Positions 1 through 5,197 of a DNA stretch of 5,257 nucleotides are shown here, piece after piece. Both the position numbers and the translations under genes were made by a program. Location: positions 1 through 5,257 of the forward strand of contig JAISKU010000017.1 of the NCBI GenBank assembly GCA_031261245.1. The letters are read 5' to 3'. Each line of letters begins with the position of its first letter. The stretch's first letter is position 1. Source of the stretch: Oscillospiraceae bacterium. Its GTDB lineage: Bacteria > Bacillota > Clostridia > Oscillospirales > Oscillospiraceae. Below the pieces are notes generated by a model. That model saw nothing but the letters and a program-made list of their open reading frames with translations, was not told the DNA's origin and did no database searches.

Positions 1-1146
1 GAGCTGCTGCGCCTGTCGCGCCGCGCGCGCGTGGCCGCCGAGAGCGCGCCGCCCGCCCTGCACGACTACTGGCTGCGCGAGATGGACTTCTCGACGGGCG
101 AGGCCGCGCTCATCGCCGCGCCGCCGGGCAAAACGACGTGCGAATACGTGTTTTTCCCGGGCTGCCAGCTCGGCGCGTACAGGCCGGAGCACGTCCTGCG
201 CCCGCTCGAGGCGTTGCGAGAACAGCTCGACGTCGGCGTTTTTCTCGGCTGCTGCGGCGCGCCCGCGTACTGGGCGGGCGATGATGATCGCCTTGACGCG
301 AACACTGCGCAAATCCGCGCGGCGTGGGAGCGCCTCGGGCAACCGACGTTCGTGTTCGCCTGCGCGACGTGCGCCCGCGTGTTCTCGGAAATTCTGCCGG
401 AGATTGACGGCGTGTCGCTCTACGAAAAGCTCGCCGATGCGGATAAGCTCGCGCCCGCCGCGATTTTTGACAGCGCCGCGGTGTTCGACCCGTGCGCGTC
501 GGGCGATGACGAGGACATGCAGAACGCCGTTCGCGCGCTCGCGACGCGCTCCGGCGTGGCGCTCACGGAGCTCGCGGAGCGCGGCAAATGCTGCGGCCAC
601 GGCGGCCACATACGGCTCGCGAACCCGTCGCTCTACGAGGAGATAACCGCGAACCGCGCCGGTGAGAGCGAGCTGCCGTATATCGTGTACTGCGCCAACT
701 GCCGCGAGGTTTTCGCGTCGCGCGGCAAGGCTTGCGCGCACATCCTGGACGTCGCGTTCGGGCTCTCCGCGCCCGCGACGCCGGATATAGACGCGAGGCG
801 GAAAAATTCGATTGAGGTGAAGCGCATGGTTACAAAACAGTTTGCGGGCGGCGATTTCTCGCCGACGGCGAACCCGTGGGACGATATAGAGCTCATAATC
901 GACGCCGAGACGGCGGAGCGAATCGACCGCAAGCTCATCGCGCAGTCGGATATCCGCGAGGCAATCTACCTCGCGCAGCGCGACGGCGACCGCTTCACCG
1001 CGCCCGACGGGAGCGAGCAGTGCTCCATGATAAAGGCGGCGCTCGTCTACTGGGTGATGTACAGGCGGCTCGGCGATAGCCGCTACGAGATAACCGACGC
1101 GTACTACCACAGAATGAAGTTCGGGGAGGAGAGCGACAATGGCTGA
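1..1146 (+). CDS. Pyridine nucleotide-disulfide oxidoreductase / dicluster-binding (HdrD-like) protein, 3' part
   Basis: The frame is open from base 1, so the gene begins upstream; the GTG at 31 is not a credible start because homologous-looking sequence (LLRLSRRARV) precedes it. What is visible is a pair of cysteine-rich CCG-type domains like those of heterodisulfide reductase HdrB/HdrD, which hold non-cubane 4Fe-4S clusters. Domain 1 has FFPGCQLG (Cys at 163-165), CCG (250-258) and CATC (361-372). Domain 2 has DPC (Cys at 493-495), CCGHGGH (589 onward) and CANC (691-702). A C-terminal region of about 115 residues (from about 796) ends in an HRMKF segment. From family knowledge, the missing N-terminal part should carry FAD/NAD(P)-binding and ferredoxin-like domains, so the whole protein would pass electrons from a pyridine nucleotide or ferredoxin to a disulfide or partner protein in the cytoplasm. 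Its stop overlaps the next gene by 8 bases, suggesting coupled expression with the redox and radical SAM genes. The CCG assignment is strong; the full architecture is inferred. Confidence 0.88.
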   Translation, partial: ELLRLSRRARVAAESAPPALHDYWLREMDFSTGEAALIAAPPGKTTCEYVFFPGCQLGAYRPEHVLRPLEALREQLDVGVFLGCCGAPAYWAGDDDRLDANTAQIRAAWERLGQPTFVFACATCARVFSEILPEIDGVSLYEKLADADKLAPAAIFDSAAVFDPCASGDDEDMQNAVRALATRSGVALTELAERGKCCGHGGHIRLANPSLYEEITANRAGESELPYIVYCANCREVFASRGKACAHILDVAFGLSAPATPDIDARRKNSIEVKRMVTKQFAGGDFSPTANPWDDIELIIDAETAERIDRKLIAQSDIREAIYLAQRDGDRFTAPDGSEQCSMIKAALVYWVMYRRLGDSRYEITDAYYHRMKFGEESDNG

Positions 1147-1330
1147 CGCAACGTGGAAATGCGGAAAGTGCGGCGTGCCGCTCGAGGTGAAAAAGACCGT
1201 GTTCTCGTACCTCGACCGCTCGTTCACGCACGACGTGGAGGTCTGCCCGAAATGCGGCGCGGTGCGAATCCCCAAGGAGCTCGCGGAGGGGCGCATGGCG
1301 GAGGTTGAGGAGCAGCTGGAGGACAAATGA
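1139..1330 (+). CDS. Small four-cysteine redox protein (DVU_1557 type)
   Basis: This 63-residue protein has two knuckles, CGKC (Cys8, Cys11) and CPKC (Cys36, Cys39), set 24 residues apart, in the manner of rubredoxin-like or zinc-ribbon folds. The C-terminal third (IPKELAEGRMAEVEEQLEDK) is charged and probably helical. It resembles what I remember as the DVU_1557 family of redox proteins, which sit beside dicluster oxidoreductases and TrsS-type radical SAM genes. Four cysteines could bind one iron or zinc; the sequence does not say which. The ATG overlaps the end of the upstream gene by 8 bases and is preceded by GGAGGA (1125-1130) with 8-base spacing, so the start is well supported. Its stop overlaps the next start as ATGA. 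A role as electron carrier between the dicluster protein and the radical SAM enzyme is suggested by position only. A structural zinc protein is the main alternative. Confidence 0.85.
   Translation: MADATWKCGKCGVPLEVKKTVFSYLDRSFTHDVEVCPKCGAVRIPKELAEGRMAEVEEQLEDK
1318..1323 (+). promoter_or_regulatory. Ribosome binding site with unusually short spacing
   Basis: GGAGGA lies only three bases before the ATG at 1327, closer than the usual 5 to 9 bases. With the ATGA stop/start overlap, this suggests that the radical SAM gene is translated mainly by coupling to the four-cysteine protein rather than by independent initiation. Confidence 0.5.
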
Positions 1331-2589
1331 GGATTGACAAAACGCGGCTCGGAAAAACGCAGAGCGTGTGCCCCGTGTGCCTCGCGCGGATTCCCGCGGA
1401 GCGCGTCGCGCGCGGCGGGGACATATTTCTCGAAAAAACGTGCGCGGAGCACGGGAGCTTCTCCGCCGTCGTGTGGCGCGGCGACGACGCGCAGTTCGAC
1501 AAGTGGTGGAGCTACTCGCCGCCCGATAACGCGCCGGAGCTCGCCGCGACGTGTTGCGCCCTCGTCGAGGTCACGTCGCGGTGCGACCTGCGCTGCCCCG
1601 TGTGCTTCGCCGGTGCCGGTGACGCTTCGACGGAGCCGACAGTCGCGGAATTGTACGAAATTTTCAAAAAACTCGCGGACGCGGGCAGCACGTTCGTCCA
1701 GATCTCCGGCGGGGAGCCGACGGCGCGCGACGATCTGCCCGAGATAGTCGCGGCGGCGCGGCGCGCCGGGTGCGAGACGGTGCAGCTCAACTCAAACGGA
1801 CTCCGCCTCGGGCGCGAGCCTGAGTTCACGCGCGCGCTCGCGGACGCGGGCCTGTCGTTCGTGTTCCTGCAATTTGACGGCGTAACCGATAAAACTTATG
1901 AAAAACTGCGAGGAAAACCGATTTTAACCGAAAAAACAGAGGCGATTCGCGTCTGCGGAGAGAATTTCCTCGGCGTGACGCTCGTCCCCACGCTCGTCCC
2001 GGGCGTGAACGACGGCGAGATCGGCGATATCATCGACTTCGCGGTAAAGCACTCGCCCGTCGTGCGCGGCGTGCATTTTCAGCCGATCTCCTACTTCGGG
2101 CGCTACCCGACGCCGCCGCGCGACGAGGACAGAATCACGCTCCCCGAGGTTTTACGCGGCATCGAGGCGCAGACCGCGGGCAAATTCAAAATCAAGGACT
2201 TCAACCCCTCGGCGTGCGACCACCCGCGCTGCGGCTTCCACGGCGATTTCGTCGTGCTGCCGCGCGGAAAAATAATGAAGCTCACAAAAAAATACAACCC
2301 CGACGCGTGCTGCGGCGCCGACGCGCACCTGAAAAACCGCGCGTTCGTCGCGCGCCGTTGGACGCGCAGTCCCGACGCCGAATCCGCGGCACAGACCGAG
2401 CCTGCGGCGGACGCGCGCGACATGTCGGCGTTCCTCACGCGCGTGAAATCGCACGGCTTCACGATAACCGCGATGACGTTTCAGGACGCGTGGACGCTCG
2501 ATTATGAGCGGCTGCGCCGTTGCAGTCTGCACGTTTTCGACGGCGCGAGCACCGTGCAGTTCTGCGCGCGCTACCTCACGAACGCGTGA
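1327..2589 (+). CDS. trsS: Radical SAM protein, TrsS type (cysteine form)
   Basis: A 420-residue radical SAM enzyme. The N-terminal module has CPVC (Cys15, Cys18) and a Cys39-x2-His42 motif (EKTCAEHG), like the small metal-binding module at the front of Tes-like radical SAM proteins. The core carries CDLRCPVC (Cys86, Cys90, Cys93), the CxxxCxxC ligands of the SAM-binding 4Fe-4S cluster, then GGEP (128-131), NSNG (155-158) and QFDG (182-185). Further cysteines at 297, 302, 328, 329, 399 and 413 are placed like ligands for auxiliary clusters. The C-terminus has the RRCSLHV and QFCARYLT segments typical of the family. It would cleave SAM reductively to a 5'-deoxyadenosyl radical; the substrate is unknown. 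As I recall, this family is named a (seleno)protein, TrsS; this copy has no in-frame UGA. The start is the ATG overlapping the preceding stop, and the end overlaps the methyltransferase start as GTGA. Radical SAM membership is certain; the TrsS name rests on memory of the family and on context. Confidence 0.9.
   Translation: MRIDKTRLGKTQSVCPVCLARIPAERVARGGDIFLEKTCAEHGSFSAVVWRGDDAQFDKWWSYSPPDNAPELAATCCALVEVTSRCDLRCPVCFAGAGDASTEPTVAELYEIFKKLADAGSTFVQISGGEPTARDDLPEIVAAARRAGCETVQLNSNGLRLGREPEFTRALADAGLSFVFLQFDGVTDKTYEKLRGKPILTEKTEAIRVCGENFLGVTLVPTLVPGVNDGEIGDIIDFAVKHSPVVRGVHFQPISYFGRYPTPPRDEDRITLPEVLRGIEAQTAGKFKIKDFNPSACDHPRCGFHGDFVVLPRGKIMKLTKKYNPDACCGADAHLKNRAFVARRWTRSPDAESAAQTEPAADARDMSAFLTRVKSHGFTITAMTFQDAWTLDYERLRRCSLHVFDGASTVQFCARYLTNA
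2586..2589 (+). other. GTGA stop/start overlap
   Basis: The GTG of the methyltransferase and the TGA of the radical SAM gene share bases 2587-2588. This four-base overlap without a clear Shine-Dalgarno sequence indicates reinitiation and near-equal output of the two proteins, and it fixes the methyltransferase start. Confidence 0.7.
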
Positions 2590-3050
2590 CGCGGCACCCG
2601 GGCGGTCTGCGCCTGACGGAGCGCGCCGTGCGCCTCGCGGAGCTGCAATCGGGCGCGAAAATCCTCGACGTGGGCTGCGGCGACGGCGACAGCGCGGAGT
2701 TTTTGCGCGCTCGCGGCTTTGCCGCCGTCGGAATTGCCGAAAACGCGGAAAATCTGCCGTTCGCGGACGCGGAATTTGACTGCGTGATGTTTGAGTGCGT
2801 GCTGTCCGTCGTGGACGACGCGCCGCGCGCTCTCTCCGAGGCCCGCCGCGTGCTCGCGCCGAACGGAAAACTAATCGTGAGCGATGTGTTCGCGGGCGAC
2901 GCGGGTGCGCTGCGACGGAGCATGGAGGGCGCGGGCTTCGCGGTGCTGCACGAGGAGGACCACACGCCCGCGCTCGTGACCTACGCCGCCGAGCGCGGCT
3001 TCGCGGCGGGAAAGGGACACGGATATGTGCTGTTTGTGTGCAGGAAATAA
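2586..3050 (+). CDS. trsM: Class I SAM-dependent methyltransferase, TrsM/DVU_1556 type, short form
   Basis: I place the start at GTG 2586, which overlaps the radical SAM stop as GTGA. This gives 154 residues beginning just before HPGGLRLT, a conserved opening of this family. An in-frame TTG at 2520 would only add residues antisensical to the family and lie wholly inside the radical SAM gene. Motif I is ILDVGCGDG (26-34), the SAM-binding glycine loop. LPFADAEFD (57-65) and the ECVLSVV strand (70-76) follow, then RRVLAPNGKLIVSD (87-100), as in Methyltransf_11 proteins. The C-terminal part has a DHT segment and closes with GHGYVLFVCRK. Only about 22 residues separate motif I from LPF, against roughly 40 in typical relatives, so the second strand's acidic loop, the next helix and the third strand look reduced. 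The frame is intact throughout, so this is not a sequencing frameshift I can see. No strong Shine-Dalgarno sequence precedes the start, in keeping with coupled translation. The substrate is unknown; it presumably acts with the radical SAM protein. Confidence 0.85.
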   Translation: MTRHPGGLRLTERAVRLAELQSGAKILDVGCGDGDSAEFLRARGFAAVGIAENAENLPFADAEFDCVMFECVLSVVDDAPRALSEARRVLAPNGKLIVSDVFAGDAGALRRSMEGAGFAVLHEEDHTPALVTYAAERGFAAGKGHGYVLFVCRK

Positions 3051-3054
3051 CGGT

Positions 3055-3060
3055 AAGGAG
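3055..3060 (+). promoter_or_regulatory. Ribosome binding site of the nucleoside phosphorylase
   Basis: AAGGAG sits seven bases before ATG 3068. It decides the start: the same frame is open back to 2795, but that extension lies within the methyltransferase gene and is arginine-rich shadow translation. Confidence 0.8.
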
Positions 3061-3067
3061 TGCGGCC

Positions 3068-3826
3068 ATGTCAATTCTAAACGCTTTTGATCTCTCGACG
3101 GAGGGAATTCTGCTCCCGCAACACCTCGCCCCGAAAATCGAGGGCTTTCCCGAGGTCGCGATTCTGACGTTCAACGAGAGCACCGTCAAAGCCGCGGTTG
3201 AGGCACACGGTGGCGACCGCATCGGCGAGTTCAACGCGGGCTCTGTGTTCCCGATTTATCGCCTGAATTACAATGGAAAACATGTTGCGGTGGCGCGGAC
3301 GCTCATCGGAGGTGCGGGCTCGGCGGCGCTACTTGAGGAAATCATCTCCAAGGGCGCGCGAAAAATTATCTTCTTCGGTTCGTGCGGCGCGCTTGACGCC
3401 GCGCTTCTGAGGGGACATCTCATAATACCCACGTCGGCGTACCGCGACGAGGGCACAAGCTATCACTACGCTCCACCGGAGGATGATTACATAGAGATTG
3501 CAACCGCAAACCGGCTGTCTGAGATTTTTTCGGAGCTCGAAATTCCGCACGTGTGCGGCAGGACGTGGACGACGGACGCGCTGTACCGCGAGACGCGCGG
3601 GAACACGGAAAAGCGCCGCGCGGAGGGCTGCATAACGGTTGAACAGGAGTGCGCGTCCGTGGTGGCTGTCGGCAAGTTCCGCGGCGTCGAGGTGTACCAG
3701 TTCCTGTACGCGGCGGATAGCCTCGCGGGGGAGGAATGGGACAGGCGCGGTGTCGCCATTGAGCTGCGTGCCGACCGCGACAGGTGCATGGAGATCGCGC
3801 TGGAGGTTGCGCTAAAAATACAGTAA
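3068..3826 (+). CDS. Nucleoside phosphorylase (uridine phosphorylase-like)
   Basis: A 252-residue protein of the PNP/UDP phosphorylase family, the usual length for this group. It should split a nucleoside with phosphate into a base and ribose-1-phosphate in the cytoplasm. Visible landmarks are a phosphate-site-like GGAGSAALLEE segment (81-91), FFGSCGAL (102-109), TTDALYRET (168-176) near the base pocket, VEQECAS (191-197) where the ribose-contacting glutamates lie, and AADSL (215-219), whose Asp217 fits the position of the catalytic or base-binding acid. The base specificity (uridine or purine) cannot be read with confidence. In typical members the ribose motif is EME; here the middle residue is Gln193. 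A good ribosome binding site and a 17-base gap from the methyltransferase suggest co-transcription with independent initiation. The gene lies between members of the radical SAM/CoA ligase set, so it may supply or salvage a nucleoside for that pathway, or may simply be a passenger. Confidence 0.88.
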   Translation: MSILNAFDLSTEGILLPQHLAPKIEGFPEVAILTFNESTVKAAVEAHGGDRIGEFNAGSVFPIYRLNYNGKHVAVARTLIGGAGSAALLEEIISKGARKIIFFGSCGALDAALLRGHLIIPTSAYRDEGTSYHYAPPEDDYIEIATANRLSEIFSELEIPHVCGRTWTTDALYRETRGNTEKRRAEGCITVEQECASVVAVGKFRGVEVYQFLYAADSLAGEEWDRRGVAIELRADRDRCMEIALEVALKIQ

Positions 3827-3830
3827 CCAC

Positions 3831-3837
3831 AAAGGAG
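3831..3837 (+). promoter_or_regulatory. Ribosome binding site of the CoA ligase
   Basis: AAAGGAG is eight bases before ATG 3846. An ATG at 3841 is in another frame and too close, so 3846 is the start. Confidence 0.75.
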
Positions 3838-3845
3838 ACGATGCC

Positions 3846-4847
3846 ATGACCCACCTCACCGAATGGCTCTCCCGCAAGCTCTCCGCCCCCCCCACGCGCG
3901 CGAACCTCGACGCGCACATCGACCGCGCGCTGCGCAAAACGCTCGACCACGCCGCGAAAAACGGACGCCATTACAGTAAATACTTGCAGAATATTGATAT
4001 TTATTCATATCATAACATAAAAGAACTGCTGAAATCGCTCCCGTTTTCCTATCCGGCCGAGCTGCGCGACGCGCCCCTCAACTTTCTCTGCGTGCCGCCG
4101 CACGAGGTTTTGCGCGTCGTCACAATCCCCACCAGCGGCACGACGGGCAACCCGAAACGCGTGTACTTTTCGCAGGAGGAGCTCGAATCGACGGCCGACT
4201 TCTTCAACTACGGTATGCGCAACATCGCGCGCGCGGGCGGGCGCGTCATGATCTTCATGCGCGGCGGCAGTCCCGACGGCTCCGCCGTCCCCGGCGGCGT
4301 GTGCGACATTCTGACGCGCGGCCTCGCGCGGTTCGGCGCGGAGGGTATCGCATACGGCGAGGTCACGGACGCGGACGCGGCGCGGCGCGCGCTTATCGCC
4401 TCCGGAGCGGACTGCGCCGTGGGAATCGCGTCGCAGCTCGCGCAAATCGCAAGGCTGCCCGGCGAGCAGCCGGAGCTCAAATCGGCGCTTCTGAGCGCGG
4501 ATAACATTCCGCCGGAGACGGTGACGGAGCTCGAACAGCGCTGGGGCTGCGAGGTGTTCTCGCACTTCGGCATGACGGAGACGGCGTTCGGCGGCGCGGT
4601 GGACTGCGCGGCGCACGCGGGGATGCACATCCGCGAGCCGGACATGCTCTTTGAGATAATCGACCCCGCCACGGGCGAAAATCTCCCCGACGGGGAGCGC
4701 GGGGAGCTCGTGCTAACGACGCTCACGCGGCGCGTCATGCCGCTCGTGCGGTACCGCACGGGCGATATTTCGGAGATAATCCCGGGCGAGTGCCCGTGCG
4801 GGTGCGCGCTCAAGCGCCTCGGGCACGTGGACGGGCGCGAAACATAA
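3846..4847 (+). CDS. AMP-dependent CoA ligase, DVU_1553 type, lacking the C-terminal lid domain
   Basis: A 333-residue member of the adenylate-forming (ANL) superfamily, closest in style to PaaK-like phenylacetate-CoA ligases. It has the ATP-binding loop TSGTTGNPKR (96-105), LLSAD (215-219), the HFGMTE core motif (240-245), TGE-LPDGERGE (276-287), and YRTGD (303-307), whose Asp307 normally binds the ribose of AMP. CPCG (316-319) is a cysteine knuckle also common in PaaK relatives. The protein then stops after HVDGRET, at about the hinge, whereas PaaK-like enzymes run to about 430 residues with a lid domain carrying a catalytic lysine. A new ribosome binding site and gene follow at once, so the shortness looks real. 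I cannot tell whether the whole DVU_1553 family is this short. It would activate a carboxylate as an acyl-adenylate, perhaps leaving thioester transfer to a partner. Codons 42-64 are strikingly AT-rich compared with the rest. Confidence 0.88.
   Translation: MTHLTEWLSRKLSAPPTRANLDAHIDRALRKTLDHAAKNGRHYSKYLQNIDIYSYHNIKELLKSLPFSYPAELRDAPLNFLCVPPHEVLRVVTIPTSGTTGNPKRVYFSQEELESTADFFNYGMRNIARAGGRVMIFMRGGSPDGSAVPGGVCDILTRGLARFGAEGIAYGEVTDADAARRALIASGADCAVGIASQLAQIARLPGEQPELKSALLSADNIPPETVTELEQRWGCEVFSHFGMTETAFGGAVDCAAHAGMHIREPDMLFEIIDPATGENLPDGERGELVLTTLTRRVMPLVRYRTGDISEIIPGECPCGCALKRLGHVDGRET
3971..4030 (+). other. AT-rich tract inside the CoA ligase gene
   Basis: Only 14 of these 60 bases are G or C, in a gene that is otherwise strongly GC-rich. 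The reading frame continues through it (residues about 42-62, rich in Tyr, Ile, Lys and Asn) and matches the expected position of the helix before the LPF segment, so it codes for real protein. The cause of the compositional dip is unknown. Confidence 0.7.
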
Positions 4848-4852
4848 AAAAC

Positions 4853-4858
4853 AGGAGG
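4853..4858 (+). promoter_or_regulatory. Strong ribosome binding site of the 109-residue protein
   Basis: AGGAGG, the consensus Shine-Dalgarno core, lies seven bases before ATG 4866. It is the best site in the window and supports this small unknown protein as a genuine gene. Confidence 0.8.
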
Positions 4859-4865
4859 TTTTGCA

Positions 4866-5195
4866 ATGACAATCGTGAAAAAGAACGCCGGGGAATACAC
4901 GCGGTACGCGCTCTCCGGCACGGCGCTGTCCCTCGGGGACGGAGAGCTGACGCTCGACCTCGCGGAGCGTGAGCGCGACTACCGCGTGGACGTCGACGTG
5001 TTTCGCGGCGCGGACGGCGCGCTCACCATCGGCGCGGGGCGGCGGTACGTCGCGCAGATCGGCATACCGGCGCGGCGGTACGAGATACGCGGCACGGGCC
5101 TCGCCGACGACATGGGGTTTGAGGTGCTGGCAAAGACGGCCGTGCCGCTCGACGCGGACGCGGTGACACTTACGCTTTGGGCGACGGAGGGTTGA
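4866..5195 (+). CDS. Protein of unknown function, 109 residues
   Basis: I do not recognise this protein. It has no cysteine, no signal peptide and no membrane segment. It opens with a short basic stretch (VKKNAGEYTRYAL), continues with alternating polar and hydrophobic residues (ALTIGAGRRYVAQIGIPARRY) that suggest an all-beta fold, and ends with VPLDADAVTLTLW. The sequence shows no catalytic motif. A consensus ribosome binding site and codon use like the neighbours support it as real. It starts 18 bases after the CoA ligase, and the next gene starts two bases after its stop, so it is more tightly bound to the downstream gene than to the metabolic cluster. The look is that of a small structural or accessory protein, possibly phage-derived, but this is a guess. 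Confidence 0.75.
   Translation: MTIVKKNAGEYTRYALSGTALSLGDGELTLDLAERERDYRVDVDVFRGADGALTIGAGRRYVAQIGIPARRYEIRGTGLADDMGFEVLAKTAVPLDADAVTLTLWATEG
5186..5190 (+). promoter_or_regulatory. Ribosome binding site of the gene at the window edge
   Basis: GGAGG lies seven bases before ATG 5198, inside the last codons of the preceding gene. It is the main support for calling a new gene there. Confidence 0.65.
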
Positions 5196-5197
5196 CG

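Noticed and set aside
2520..2585. TTG at 2520 as an earlier start for the methyltransferase.
   Set aside because: The added 22 residues are read from the radical SAM C-terminus in another frame, are arginine-rich, and the GTG at 2586 forms a standard stop/start overlap just before the conserved HPGG segment.
2587..2613. Reading the radical SAM stop TGA as selenocysteine.
   Set aside because: Only eight further codons follow before the next TGA, the added peptide resembles nothing in the family, and the TGA is used in the overlap with the methyltransferase start. A stem-loop search for a SECIS element would settle it.
2795..3067. N-terminal extension of the nucleoside phosphorylase frame.
   Set aside because: It lies inside the methyltransferase gene and has shadow-like composition; AAGGAG with seven-base spacing marks ATG 3068.
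2152..3234. Minus-strand open frame of 360 codons spanning the end of the radical SAM gene and the methyltransferase.
   Set aside because: It translates to arginine- and alanine-rich sequence without any motif and lies over two genes with clear motifs; long antisense frames are expected in GC-rich DNA.
3827..3845. Possible terminator or operon break between the nucleoside phosphorylase and the CoA ligase.
   Set aside because: The 19-base gap has no inverted repeat or T-run and is taken up by the ribosome binding site.
3994..4021. Promoter-like pair TTGATA and CATAAA with 16-base spacing inside the AT-rich tract.
   Set aside because: Such matches arise readily in AT-rich DNA; it is well inside the CoA ligase gene and no independent gene start follows.
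4005..4921. Two long minus-strand open frames opposite the CoA ligase gene.
   Set aside because: Composition is that of shadow translation (Arg, Ala, Ser, Pro), with no domain, while the plus strand encodes a complete set of adenylation motifs.
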